Below are positions 1-10,180 of a stretch of DNA of 64,000 nt, piece after piece. Within the stretch, counting starts at the first letter, position 1, and every line of letters starts with the position of its first letter. The stretch comes from an uncultured Methanobrevibacter sp. (GTDB taxonomy: Archaea > Methanobacteriota > Methanobacteria > Methanobacteriales > Methanobacteriaceae). Made by a program: the position numbers and the translations under genes. Below the pieces are notes generated by a model. The model did no database searches. It worked only from the letters and a program-made list of their open reading frames with translations, and was not told the origin of the DNA. The DNA is taken from positions 4,837-68,836 of the forward strand of contig NZ_CALGFC010000003.1 in the NCBI RefSeq assembly GCF_937881195.1, given 5' to 3'.

Positions 1-2
1 AA

Positions 3-533
3 ATTGGATACTCTAAAGAAGTTTTGTTTCCAAGCAAATTTTATTATATTTTACCTTGAAAAATTAAAGGAACAATAGGGGTTGATGATTATGCATCTTT
101 AAATCAGATAGTTTTCACAATCCTTGATTTTAACAATGAAGAAACTAGCCTTTCGAATGTTTTTGTTTTGTCTCATAAAATCATGATGCTTTTATATAAT
201 TTTGATAGGAATACCTATTTTGAAAATCCTAATAAAGAATATTTCATGAAACTTAAAGACATAAAATGGAATAAAAATGCAAAAAAACTCTTTAAAAAAA
301 TTGATAAAATTAAATCAGCATTCCAAAGGACTTGCTCTGGGGAAATTTTTGATGAGAATCCCGATGATGGTTATCCTTTTTCTAGTGGGTTTGATGCTGA
401 TGTTTGGCGCTGTTGGATTTTTTTGGCTGGCTGTAGTGCTGTTAATAACAATCGAGATACAATAATTGCTGAGGATGTTGTTTGTGCTTGTAGAACTTAT
501 TTTAAACTTTTAGCTACTCTGGGCAATGATTAA
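3..533 (+). pseudogene. Unknown gene interrupted by an in-frame TGA; begins before the window
   Basis: One reading frame runs from base 3 to the stop at 531-533, broken only by TGA at 57-59. The residues on both sides of the TGA look like ordinary protein, and no ATG follows it; the first usable start is a TTG at 168 with no ribosome binding site, which would give 121 residues. The simplest reading is a gene with a nonsense mutation (for example TGG to TGA) or a sequencing error. The C-terminal part has charged helices, several cysteines and an EDVVCAC-RTYFKLL segment. I do not recognise the family. The next gene starts 31 bases later, so the two may be co-transcribed. Confidence 0.5.
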
Positions 534-564
534 AACAATAATATCTTTTTAGGGAAGTTTTTTT

Positions 565-876
565 ATGAAAGTTGGTAAATTTACATCTGTTGTTTTGAGT
601 GTTATTTTTTTCTTAGATATTATAATTATTTTTGCTTGGTTTAATACTGAATTTTTCCCAAACTTTAGTTTCTCAAATAATGAAATATTAAGAATAATTT
701 TACTAATAATAGTTTTACTAATAACTAAAACTTTTTATTCATATCTACGCAATTTAAAAGGTGGAAAAAACCAAAATGATATTGAAGAATCTGATTTAAC
801 TAAAAAAATACTAATGACCTTTACTATTGGATTTTTCATTTCAATATTTGGAATATTCATAATCATGAACATGTAA
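565..876 (+). CDS. Small membrane protein of unknown function
   Basis: A 103-residue protein starting at ATG with AGGGAAG nine bases upstream. It shows three hydrophobic segments, at about residues 7-27, 40-56 and 84-102. A charged KGGKNQNDIEESDLTKK loop between the second and third segments should face one side of the membrane. There is no recognisable domain or catalytic motif. It follows the interrupted frame closely, and the giant helicase gene converges on it from the right. Function unknown. Confidence 0.55.
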   Translation: MKVGKFTSVVLSVIFFLDIIIIFAWFNTEFFPNFSFSNNEILRIILLIIVLLITKTFYSYLRNLKGGKNQNDIEESDLTKKILMTFTIGFFISIFGIFIIMNM

Positions 877-957
877 AGTTATGATAACTATTTTATAATT
901 AACTTTATTCTTCTTTTTTTTACTGTATTAAATTTCCATTGAATAAATTTTAAGCTG

Positions 958-3900
958 TTAATTTACTTTCATTTCGATTTTGCCATCGAAATTATTGATA
1001 ATTTGTTTAGAAATCATGTAATCAATAATTTCATTAATTTTTTGGGATGTTTTTCTTGAAGTAGACTTAAATCCAAAATTTCTAGAAACTTTTTTTATTA
1101 ACTCTTTTTGATCAATTGGGCTGATATAGTTTAATACAAGTTTTATATTTTCTTCAATTTCCTCATTTGATATTAAATCAATATTTGGATTTTTCCTTTT
1201 CCTAACATTAGTTTTGTTCCAATTTATTGGGAATAAAAAATCGTCTATAATTAATATTGAATTATCCTCTTCAGCTATTGATATTGATTTATTAATATGT
1301 TTCTTAAATTTTGGGCCTGCTCTTTTAAGATTACAACTTTCTTTTATTCTAGAAGTAAATTCACTTATATGTATAGGTCCTTCAATAGATACAACACTAT
1401 CAACAATATTCAAAAGTTTTTTTTCTGATAAATTATAAAATTCTTCTGATTTACTAACTGGTATATCTCTAGCAAATTCATAATCAATAATTGAGTTAGA
1501 AATTTTGTTTTTATCAGTACTTCTTGTCAAATCTCTTTCTTTAAGTTTATTTTTTTCTTTAGCCCTTTCTTTCTCAATTTTTACATAATCCTCATTTAAA
1601 TCTTCTATAATATTTTCTAGATTATCATTGTTTTTTATGTTAAAAATATCCTCAAAATTATCATTATAATTTTCATTATTATAATTTTTATTAATATTAT
1701 CAGAAGGATCATTGTATTCTTCAAAAGGAATGGTTCTATCTATGACAAAAACCTTTTTTGGAGCTGTAGGGTTTTCAATTTCTCTTAAAGAATTATTTAT
1801 ATATTTAACTTCATTTTTAATTTCATTTATAGATTCAGAAACAGAACGCATTCTTTCTTTAATGTTTTGAGGCTGGTTATTTCTTCCCCTATTTTTCTTA
1901 TAATTGAAACTATTTCTTCTAAGAGGATTATCAATGTTAGATATTCCTTCATATATGTTTAATCCATCAAAATTATTATCTGAATACTCATTATCTTCTT
2001 TAAGATAATTATCCGAATATTCCTCATCTTCTTTAAGATTATTAGCTGAGTACTCATTATCTTCTTCATTTTCAGAAATATTTTGGGATTTATCCATATT
2101 AATGTCATTATTTAAATCAATAATAATATCTTCATTAAGTTTATCATTAATGTTTCTATTAAAATCGTTTTTAGCTTTATCAACATCATTATTTAGATTA
2201 TTAGAATTATCATTAGATAAATTATTAGGAATATTATTAGGAATATTATTAGGAGTATTATTAGGAATATCGATTGAGATATCTTTAGAGAAGTTTTCAT
2301 TTGAATTTTCTAAATTATTTTCCCCATCTTTATTTTTATTATCACAATTATTCTCATCATTAATATTAGTATTATTATTATTATTTTTATTATTATTAAT
2401 ATTATTATTAGTATTATTATTAGTATTATTATTTTTATCAATAATTCTATTTTTATTATCTAAACTATTTTTGACATAATCATCTTCAACAGAATTATCG
2501 GAATATTCATCATCTTGAATATTATTTGAATAATTAGAAATTTGATTTAAAGCTTTATTTATCTCTTTTTCAAGTTCATCATCATTATAATCAGAATTAA
2601 AATTTTTTTCTGTATTTGAATTATTTTCATTATTTAAATCAATATTCGATTCGTTATTATCCTTTTTATGGTTATTATTAACTTTATCGGAGCTATTATC
2701 ACTTTTATCATTGATTTCATCAATTAAATGTGATCTGAATCTAATTTTTGATTTTTTATTAGTATTTTCTTTATTTATAGAATTTTTTGAGGGATTATAA
2801 TCTTCTTTATTAGAATGATTTAATTCAGTAACTATTTCTTTTTTAATTTTATTATTGTTATTTTGATTATTGGTGTTAATTTTATCTTCATTAATAACTT
2901 TAGATCTAATATCACCCATTTCTATTTCAATAACATTATTATTATTATCATAATTATAATTATTGTCATCTTCATTATCATAATTATTATCAATATTATT
3001 ACTATTACTATTACTATTATTAGTATTATTAGCAGGATTATTATTACTATTACTATTATTAGTATTATTAGCAGGATTATTATTACTATTACTATTATTA
3101 GTATTATTAGCAGGATTATTATTACTATTATTATCAGTACTATTATTAGTACTATTATTAGTATTATTGTTAGTATTATTGTTAGTATTATTGTTAGTAT
3201 TATTATTCTTTAAATCAGAAATAATATTTATATTTTCAATATCAGAATCATTTAAATCATTTTCAATTTGGCCTTTGATTTCTTTTTCATTTTCCATTTC
3301 AATATGATTTTCAAGTTCTTCATTGCTAAAATCGTTATTATTTAAGGAATCTTCTTGATTTAGTATATTATCTTGTTCAGTTTTGGAACTGTCATGTTGA
3401 TTTATTTCACTTTCTTGTTGGCTTATTTCAATTTTTTGTTTCTTTATTTCACTAGTTTCTTCATTAATTAAGTTATCTTGTTCATTTTCAGTGTTTTCTT
3501 CACCAATAGGATTTACAATTTTAAGATTATCATCTTTAGAAGGAATTTTTTGGATTTTCATTGACTTTAATTCATCAATGAGTGATTTAGCTTTAATTTC
3601 TTCAATTGCAGATAATAACTTATTTCTAGTTAAATCTCTATTCCTATACCAATCAGTTGACCAAAGGTGATATAAATTCCATCCTAAGCCGTTTAGTATT
3701 TGTTCTCTTAGCCTATCTCTATCTCTAGCTACTTTTGATGATGAATAAATTTTTCCATCACATTCAATTCCTACAATATATTTCCCAGGATTATGCTCAT
3801 CAACAATAGCTAAATCAACTCTAAAACCAGCACAGCCAACTTTTTTATCTACAGTGTATCCATTATTTTTTAAAAATGTATAAACTGCATCTTCAAAAGG

Positions 3901-6900
3901 TTCATCACTTTCAAAGTTGTTGATAACCTTTCCTTGAGATATATTTTCAGCATATTCTAAAAATTCTTTCAAAGCTTTTACACCAAATGGAGGATTAGCA
4001 GTTAAATGAATATTATGGGCTTTAAAATTAGAAAATACTACACATTTTTCTCTAGCTCTGGTTATGAGAACATTTAATCTTCTTTCTCCACCATCTTGAT
4101 TTAATGGACCAAAGTTAAGGGACATTTTTCTATTTTGATCAAACCCATAACCAACACTAATCAAAATAACATCTCTTTCATCTCCCTGAATGGTTTCAAG
4201 GTTTTTAACAAAAAATCTCTCTTCCATTTTATCAGAAAATAGAGGTTCTAATTCAGGATGTAATTTTCTTTCGATTTCGAGTTCTTCTAAAATAGCATTC
4301 ATTTGAGCTACAGAAAATGTTCCAACTCCTAGACTTTTTGTATCTCCATATTTATCAAAATGTTTAAATATTTCTTTTACTACAGCCCTTGCTTCAAGTG
4401 GATTTGCAGAAGATTTACCTCTTTCATAAACAGTATCTGGGTCATGCCTAAATTTTAATCCTAATTCATTAGTATTGTGTGAAGGTGAAGGATAAACCAA
4501 TAAATCATTATCATAAAATTCTTTATTTGAAACAGCAATTAATGACTCATGCCTACTCCTATAATGCCATTTTAACATTTTAACAGGAAATGAAAGTTTA
4601 CATAAGTGGAGTATACTTTCCATATCTAATGCAGTAGCTACTTCTTCAATATCATCAATTCCAGTCATTTGATCAAAGAAAGAAGTAGGTGGTAGTTGTT
4701 GGGTATCTCCCATTACAACAGCTGTTTTGGCCCTCATAAAAGCACCAAGAGCATCTTCAGGTTTTACTTGGCTAGCTTCATCAAAAATAACAACATCAAA
4801 TTGTAATTTAGGATTTGTAGGATCTAAATATTGGGCAATAGATAAGGGGCTCATCATAAAACAGGGCTTAATTTGTTTTATTATACCTCCTGATTTTTCA
4901 AGCAATGTTCTTACTGGTAGGTGACCTCTTTTTCTTGTGAATTCTCCTGCCAATGTTTTAGCTTCAGGATTTTCAGCTGCACCAAAAACTTTTGGAACTT
5001 TTTTATTTAGTTTTTGAAAGATTCTTCTTCTATTAAGTTCGATTATTTTTGCATCTAAATCTTTAAATTCTGAAATTTTATTTTGATGTAATTCACCAAT
5101 AAATGTAGCTAAAGTTTCATTCTCTGCAAATACAATATTCAGTAAACTATCTGCAAAATTTCCAAGAACAAGAGGTTTAACATCCTCTTTTTTTATATTT
5201 CTCTTTTCAACAGTTTTTACAAACAAGTTAGCTGAAGTTGACATACATGCATTTTTTGTGTTTAAATATTGAGACCATAGATGTAAACTTGAAATTTGCC
5301 CTCTCCATAATTTTAATTGTTTTTCCCATTTATCAAAATGAACATCTTTTGTTTCTTTTTTAAATATTAATTTACTTCTAGGATTTAATTTAGACTCCAA
5401 TTTAGAAAGTTTATCAATAAATTTATCTCCTAAATCTAAATAATTTTTTATTTCGCTCTTTGAGTCGATTTCAAAAAATGAATTTGAAAGTAAATTTATT
5501 GTATTTTCATTGTATATTCCTTCTTTTAATAAATGATTGAATTGTCTCATAAAATTTGATGCTGATTTTAAATCAGTTATAGATGCATCATAATGCCATA
5601 ATTCACCAAAATATTCAGTTCCTAAATTATTAACATTATTTAATTCTTTTTTAAATTTCAAATGTTCTTTAACTGCTTTTAAATCTTTAAGTGCAATTTT
5701 ATCATTAGGAACATCTTTTTTATATAAATATTTTAATTCTTCACGATGATTCTTTCCACCAAAGAATTTAAATCTTTTATTGGTCTCTTTTTCAAGATCC
5801 AATAGTAAATCCTCTAAATTTTCACTATATATATTGTCATTGAACTTATCCATAACTCTTGAAGTCATTTGGTAATTTTCTAATTTTTCAATAAGTTCAT
5901 TAACTTTCCGAGGATTATTAATCCAACATTTATTTGTTAAAATAGCACTATCAATTAAACCAATAGTCCTATCATCAAGGAGTTTTATTGATTCTAGTGA
6001 TCTTTCATATTCTCTTAATGTATTAGCTGTTTTTATTCCAAAATTTTCATATAAATTTTCAGATTCATAGGAAAAATCATTTAATGATTCTAAAGTATCA
6101 TTAATAAGCATCTCAATTTCTCTTAAATCAGAGGGAAGTAAACTTTTAGGACTACATTTACTCCAAGGATTATTTTTAGATATAGTACTATGAAGTTCAG
6201 CTAAGTTTTCAAGATCAATAATCATATCATCCAAATCTTTAAGAGTAAACTCTTCTGGAGATTTAAACCTCACTAAAGGTAATATATTACTCAAATTAGA
6301 TGCATTTTTTTTGTGAAAATGATCTTCAGCATATTCTTTCATGCCATATAATTCAAAGGGAGACATTTGAACATTATAAACTGGCTGGTGAATAATTTCA
6401 GCATAATCATCTAATTGATGTCTTAATTTTTCTAGTTTTCTAAGAATCTGATTAATGTTAATATCATCCATAGCTCTAACATTTAGTGCTTTTTGAAGTT
6501 CTTTTAATAATTTTTTTCTCTTAGTTTTATGACTATGTAATTCAAGTACAAATTTACCAAGTCCAACATTATCTAATCTACTTTTAACAACTTCTAATGC
6601 AGCCATTTTTTCACTGACAAATAGAACACTTTTTCCAGAAGCTAAAAGTTCAGCTATAACATTTACAATTGTTTGAGATTTCCCAGTTCCTGGTGGCCCT
6701 TCAACAACAAGATTTCTTCCAGATTTAACATCTTCAATTACTGCAATTTGTGATGAATCTGCATCGAGAACTTGATACATGTCTTTATATAAAAGTTCTT
6801 TATCCACATCTTCCTCATTAAATGAGCTATCATGTTTGTTTTTAGTAGGATTGAATATAGATTCAATTAATGCATGTTTTGTTAAATCAACATTTTCTTC

Positions 6901-7677
6901 CCAACTTTCGGGATTCAAATCATTATACATTACAAATTTTGTAAAAGAGAAGAATCCAAGGGATATGTGTTTTGTAACTTTCCATTTTTTCATTTTATTT
7001 ACTGCATTTTTAACATCCCTTAAATAATGTTCAACACCTTCAATATAAGATGTTATTTTAAATTCAGGAAATTCAATTCCTTCTTCAGCTAATTTAGCTT
7101 GTAAAGAAATGTTTGATTGAATATCTTCTTCATTCCAATAAATAGAAAATGATTTTCCTACTTTTTTCCTTTCAATTGATACTGGAATTAAGATTAAGGG
7201 TGCAGCGTGAACTTCATTTGGTCTGAAATTATCTCTCCATTCTAAGAAACCTATAGCTAAATACAAAATATTATAACCTTGCTCATGAAACATGGTATTT
7301 GCTTGTTGATTAATATAAAAAAGTCTTTTTTGAAGTTCTTTTGGAGTAAGATCGGTTTTTAAAGATTTATCTCCTTCAGAAAAAATGCTTAAATCAATTG
7401 GTGGATGTTCCCAAAGTGCAGAAAATCTTGATTTTCTACTATTATTATCATCATCTTTCGAATTTGAATTTCGTTCTTTTTTATTTGGAACAAATTGCAT
7501 CTTCTTTTTTTGCAAAATAAGTGTCTGATAAACAGACATTGGGGATTGATTGATTACTTCAAGGGTTTTAGACCTAGGTTTATAATTTAACAACTGATTT
7601 CTCAGAGTTAAATCAAGTAAATTATTTCTAAGTTTTTCAAACTCCTTTTTTATGTTATTAGAAGATGTTTTTCCCAT
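958..7677 (-). CDS. DUF4011 / SF1 helicase / Vsr-like nuclease / DUF3320 giant protein (Hhe-type defence candidate)
   Basis: A 2239-residue protein. The start is set at ATG 7677 because GTGAT just upstream is its ribosome binding site; a GTG at 7686 would lie inside that site. Order: a DUF4011-like N-terminus; Walker A GPPGTGKSQT near residue 330; Walker B DEAS near 967; late SF1 helicase motifs with an ETIQGDERD segment and GGERRLNVLITRARE; and a Vsr/MTES_1575-type nuclease at about 1262-1360 with VDLAI and ECDGK acidic residues. A roughly 600-residue Asn/Asp/Glu-rich linker follows, then a DUF3320-like winged-helix region from about 2070. The DUF4011-helicase-Vsr architecture matches the single-gene antiviral candidate called Hhe (family knowledge). 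The long Asn-rich linker is unusual. A defence role here is inferred from architecture only. Confidence 0.85.
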   Translation of the reverse strand: MGKTSSNNIKKEFEKLRNNLLDLTLRNQLLNYKPRSKTLEVINQSPMSVYQTLILQKKKMQFVPNKKERNSNSKDDDNNSRKSRFSALWEHPPIDLSIFSEGDKSLKTDLTPKELQKRLFYINQQANTMFHEQGYNILYLAIGFLEWRDNFRPNEVHAAPLILIPVSIERKKVGKSFSIYWNEEDIQSNISLQAKLAEEGIEFPEFKITSYIEGVEHYLRDVKNAVNKMKKWKVTKHISLGFFSFTKFVMYNDLNPESWEENVDLTKHALIESIFNPTKNKHDSSFNEEDVDKELLYKDMYQVLDADSSQIAVIEDVKSGRNLVVEGPPGTGKSQTIVNVIAELLASGKSVLFVSEKMAALEVVKSRLDNVGLGKFVLELHSHKTKRKKLLKELQKALNVRAMDDININQILRKLEKLRHQLDDYAEIIHQPVYNVQMSPFELYGMKEYAEDHFHKKNASNLSNILPLVRFKSPEEFTLKDLDDMIIDLENLAELHSTISKNNPWSKCSPKSLLPSDLREIEMLINDTLESLNDFSYESENLYENFGIKTANTLREYERSLESIKLLDDRTIGLIDSAILTNKCWINNPRKVNELIEKLENYQMTSRVMDKFNDNIYSENLEDLLLDLEKETNKRFKFFGGKNHREELKYLYKKDVPNDKIALKDLKAVKEHLKFKKELNNVNNLGTEYFGELWHYDASITDLKSASNFMRQFNHLLKEGIYNENTINLLSNSFFEIDSKSEIKNYLDLGDKFIDKLSKLESKLNPRSKLIFKKETKDVHFDKWEKQLKLWRGQISSLHLWSQYLNTKNACMSTSANLFVKTVEKRNIKKEDVKPLVLGNFADSLLNIVFAENETLATFIGELHQNKISEFKDLDAKIIELNRRRIFQKLNKKVPKVFGAAENPEAKTLAGEFTRKRGHLPVRTLLEKSGGIIKQIKPCFMMSPLSIAQYLDPTNPKLQFDVVIFDEASQVKPEDALGAFMRAKTAVVMGDTQQLPPTSFFDQMTGIDDIEEVATALDMESILHLCKLSFPVKMLKWHYRSRHESLIAVSNKEFYDNDLLVYPSPSHNTNELGLKFRHDPDTVYERGKSSANPLEARAVVKEIFKHFDKYGDTKSLGVGTFSVAQMNAILEELEIERKLHPELEPLFSDKMEERFFVKNLETIQGDERDVILISVGYGFDQNRKMSLNFGPLNQDGGERRLNVLITRAREKCVVFSNFKAHNIHLTANPPFGVKALKEFLEYAENISQGKVINNFESDEPFEDAVYTFLKNNGYTVDKKVGCAGFRVDLAIVDEHNPGKYIVGIECDGKIYSSSKVARDRDRLREQILNGLGWNLYHLWSTDWYRNRDLTRNKLLSAIEEIKAKSLIDELKSMKIQKIPSKDDNLKIVNPIGEENTENEQDNLINEETSEIKKQKIEISQQESEINQHDSSKTEQDNILNQEDSLNNNDFSNEELENHIEMENEKEIKGQIENDLNDSDIENINIISDLKNNNTNNNTNNNTNNNTNNSTNNSTDNNSNNNPANNTNNSNSNNNPANNTNNSNSNNNPANNTNNSNSNSNNIDNNYDNEDDNNYNYDNNNNVIEIEMGDIRSKVINEDKINTNNQNNNNKIKKEIVTELNHSNKEDYNPSKNSINKENTNKKSKIRFRSHLIDEINDKSDNSSDKVNNNHKKDNNESNIDLNNENNSNTEKNFNSDYNDDELEKEINKALNQISNYSNNIQDDEYSDNSVEDDYVKNSLDNKNRIIDKNNNTNNNTNNNINNNKNNNNNTNINDENNCDNKNKDGENNLENSNENFSKDISIDIPNNTPNNIPNNIPNNLSNDNSNNLNNDVDKAKNDFNRNINDKLNEDIIIDLNNDINMDKSQNISENEEDNEYSANNLKEDEEYSDNYLKEDNEYSDNNFDGLNIYEGISNIDNPLRRNSFNYKKNRGRNNQPQNIKERMRSVSESINEIKNEVKYINNSLREIENPTAPKKVFVIDRTIPFEEYNDPSDNINKNYNNENYNDNFEDIFNIKNNDNLENIIEDLNEDYVKIEKERAKEKNKLKERDLTRSTDKNKISNSIIDYEFARDIPVSKSEEFYNLSEKKLLNIVDSVVSIEGPIHISEFTSRIKESCNLKRAGPKFKKHINKSISIAEEDNSILIIDDFLFPINWNKTNVRKRKNPNIDLISNEEIEENIKLVLNYISPIDQKELIKKVSRNFGFKSTSRKTSQKINEIIDYMISKQIINNFDGKIEMKVN
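2340..2445. repeat. ATT/AAT trinucleotide tract coding an Asn/Thr run
   Basis: A dense run of ATT, AGT and TTT triplets inside the giant helicase gene. On the minus strand it reads as AAT and ACT codons, giving NNTNNN-type sequence. It keeps the reading frame, as triplet expansion would, and belongs to the linker between the nuclease and DUF3320 regions. Confidence 0.7.
3001..3205. repeat. 39-bp in-frame minisatellite followed by a 12-bp repeat tract
   Basis: The string AGCAGG recurs at 3031, 3070 and 3109, exactly 39 bases apart, so three near-identical units encode a 13-residue repeat with an NNPANNT core. To the right (about 3135-3205) the period shortens to 12 bases (TATTATTGTTAG-like), encoding NNNT. 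Both periods are multiples of three, so copy-number change would alter linker length without breaking the frame. Confidence 0.8.
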
Positions 7678-8373
7678 TTGTATCACTAATATTAAAAATT
7701 AGGTTATTGGTAGTCAATCCTAAATACATTATATATTTATTCTTATAATTATTAATAAAGTTTTCTAATAACTTTAAATTTAGCCCTAAAATTACTTTGT
7801 TTCAAAAAATTAGATTAAATTATTAATTATAATAGAAATATTAAATAATATACATTAGTAGATAAAAATTATATTTAATCAATTAATTTAGATTATATAT
7901 TAGATATTTTGAAAAATGTTCAAATTAAGATATTATAAAAGGAAATATTTAAATTATATTAGAACAAATATAATTATTGAATTAATATTGTTCATTTAGA
8001 TTAGTGTATTTTTAATAATAAATATTTATATAAATTAATTTGTGTATATAAATTAATTTAATTTTTAAATTAATTTAAGATTATAAACTCATTTGAGTTA
8101 TATTAGGTATATAAAATTACATTATATTAATCAACTTATATATTATTAATTATAAATATATAATTTAGCTATTAATTAGTTTAGAATATATTGCTTTAAG
8201 ATATCATATAGTTTATTATTTTATTTTAATATATTTACTTTAATATATAATTATCTCAATATATTATTATTTTAATAAATTATATTTATGAGTATATAAT
8301 TATTATTTAAGATTAATAATGATTAAGTTATTGGATTATAATATTTTATTATGTTATTTTATTAATTTATTTT
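7678..8373. other. A+T-rich spacer, nothing recognised
   Basis: About 700 bases upstream of the giant helicase gene. It holds many possible TATA-like strings but no supported ORF, RNA gene or copy of the ATAACAATTGTTAT palindrome. Confidence 0.5.
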
Positions 8374-8481
8374 ATTAGATTAATTAGTAGATTAATTATT
8401 AGATTAATTATTAGAATGATTATTAGATTGATTATTAGATTAATTAGTAGATTAATTAGTAGATTAATTATTAGATTGATT
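8374..8481. repeat. 12-bp tandem repeat, nine copies
   Basis: Nine consecutive 12-base units of the form ATTAGATTAATT, with variants AGTAGATTAATT, ATTAGAATGATT and ATTAGATTGATT, run without a gap. On the minus strand they read as a Leu/Ile/Asn repeat frame, which I take as a by-product. The array ends 65 bases before the domain-permuted F420-hydrogenase beta-like gene and may mark a rearrangement point. Confidence 0.85.
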
Positions 8482-8546
8482 GTAAAATAATTAAAATTAA
8501 TATGTTTCATTAGAATTCTTTTATTTATGGAGATAGAGGTGATATT

Positions 8547-9620
8547 TTGAATGATAATATAAAAACTGCTATGGTTGGAACCCCTTGTCAAATATTAGCT
8601 GCTACTAAAATTAACAAATATTCTGAGAAAACCGGAGGATCTTCAATTGATATAAAAATAGGTTTATTTTGTATGGAGAATTTTTCATATACCTATTTAA
8701 AAAAATTTTTAACAGAAAAAGATATTAATATTAATGATGTTGAAGGTTTTAGAATAGAAGAAAATAAATTTAAAGTGCTATTAAAAAATAATGATATGTT
8801 CACAGTTCCTTTATCTGAAACTGATTCATTCAAAAGGAAAAATTGTGATATTTGTCTTGATTATACTTCTGATATATCTGATATTTCAATAGGTTCTCTT
8901 GGATCTCCTAAAGGATGGTCTACAGTTATTATAAGAACTGAAAAAGGAAAAGAAATTATTGAAAATGCAGAAAATGAAGGTTATTTTGAAACTAAAGAAA
9001 TATCTGATAAAGGGAAAAAAATAATTGAAAAAATTGCTAGTAAAAAGATAGAAAAAAATCTTGAAAATATCAATGTTAGAGAAAAAGTTTCAAGACCTGT
9101 ACTATATACTAGAAATATAAGTGATGAAGAAATTGAAGATATTTCCTCAAAATGCCAATTTGATAATTTAGAAAGTGATGTTATATCTGAAGGAGCATGC
9201 GTACTTTGTGGAGCTTGTGAATATGTATGTCCAATAGGTATCGTTGAAATTGATGATCGAAAACCTCAAAAATTTGGCGAGTGTAAAGAAGATTGTCATG
9301 CATGTTACTATGCTTGTCCTAGAACTTTTTTAAGTAAAAATGTTTTAGGTTATAACTTTAAAGCAAAACCTTTAGGAGAATATATAGATATTATTTCTGT
9401 AAGATCTAATAAAATAAAAGGGCAAGATGGAGCAGCAGTTACCTCAATATTAATGTACTTACTTGAAAAAAATCTAGTAGATAATGTGTCTATTGTTGGT
9501 GAAGATGAAGAAATTTCATGGAAACCAGTGTCAAGATTAACTAATGATGTTGAAGAAGTTAAAAAAGCTGCAGGAACTAAATATAGTACTGTTCCTATAG
9601 GTTTTAAAGCTTTAGAGTAA
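8547..9620 (+). CDS. F420-hydrogenase/dehydrogenase beta (FrhB)-like protein with permuted domain order
   Basis: A 357-residue flavin/Fe-S protein of the FrhB family, which moves electrons between F420 and iron-sulfur carriers. Start TTG at 8547, preceded by GAGGTGAT with a three-base spacer. The family's C-terminal region comes first: VGTPCQ at residues 10-15, GLFCMENFSY, then GSLGSPKGWSTVIIRTEKG. A ferredoxin-like region (CVLCGACEYVCP and a second Cys group) follows at about 215-255. The family's N-terminal region comes last: SVRSNKIKGQDGAAVT, SWKPVSRL and AAGTKYS, from about 283 to the end. Known members normally run ferredoxin, FrhB-N, FrhB-C. The C-terminus (GFKALE) ends where the family continues into the segment that here forms the N-terminus, so it looks circularly permuted. 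Assembly error or a relic of tandem copies are alternatives. Confidence 0.8.
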   Translation: MNDNIKTAMVGTPCQILAATKINKYSEKTGGSSIDIKIGLFCMENFSYTYLKKFLTEKDININDVEGFRIEENKFKVLLKNNDMFTVPLSETDSFKRKNCDICLDYTSDISDISIGSLGSPKGWSTVIIRTEKGKEIIENAENEGYFETKEISDKGKKIIEKIASKKIEKNLENINVREKVSRPVLYTRNISDEEIEDISSKCQFDNLESDVISEGACVLCGACEYVCPIGIVEIDDRKPQKFGECKEDCHACYYACPRTFLSKNVLGYNFKAKPLGEYIDIISVRSNKIKGQDGAAVTSILMYLLEKNLVDNVSIVGEDEEISWKPVSRLTNDVEEVKKAAGTKYSTVPIGFKALE

Positions 9621-10180
9621 TAATTTTTTAATAAACTTTTTAATTTATTTATATTTAAAATTATTTAAATTATTTTTTCATTATTTTTCTATTTTTAAAT
9701 TATTTTTTATTAATATTTTATTTTTTCACTTTTATTGATATTTTTTTATTTATTTTCAGTTTTATCATTTTCCTTAGTTTTTTACTAATTTTTAATATTT
9801 ATTATATTATAATATTCTTCGGGGATTATAAATTTTAATAAATTAATTAAATTAAAAATACTAATATATAAATTCAATATTAATAAGATAACTGTTAAAA
9901 ATGAAAATAAATGAAAATAAGTGAAAAAAATAATAAAAATATAGAAGAATAATAAAATAGAATATGTAAAATAAATAGTAAATTAATTATAAATTATTAA
10001 AAATGAATAAAAAATATAAAAATAATAAAAAATAATTTAAATAATAATTTAATACTAAATTTAAATATCAATAGAACGGTGAATTTAAATAAATTTAAAT
10101 ATTATATTTAAATATTAATAAATTATTAATGAAGTACTAAATTTAATTTTATACTATTTTTTTAATTTTATAATATTTTA
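9621..10180. other. A+T-rich spacer between convergent genes, nothing recognised
   Basis: A 560-base spacer of short A/T runs. T-runs just after the F420-type gene could serve as an archaeal U-tract terminator. No ORF, RNA gene or operator palindrome is seen. Confidence 0.45.

Noticed and set aside
57..59. TGA as selenocysteine in the first gene
   Set aside because: No selenoprotein family is recognisable and no selenocysteine insertion element is evident; nonsense mutation is simpler.
2863..3213. Plus-strand Ile-rich frame opposite the giant helicase
   Set aside because: It only mirrors the AAT repeat tract of the helicase gene read on the other strand.
8374..8481. CRISPR array
   Set aside because: Units are 12 bases with no spacers; the other tandem arrays (15, 17, 22, 28, 39 bases) are also gapless. 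No cas genes are present.
8367..8591. A 74-codon minus-strand frame with a Leu/Ile/Asn repeat
   Set aside because: It is the antisense reading of the 12-bp tandem repeat plus the start of the F420-type gene, with no ribosome binding site.
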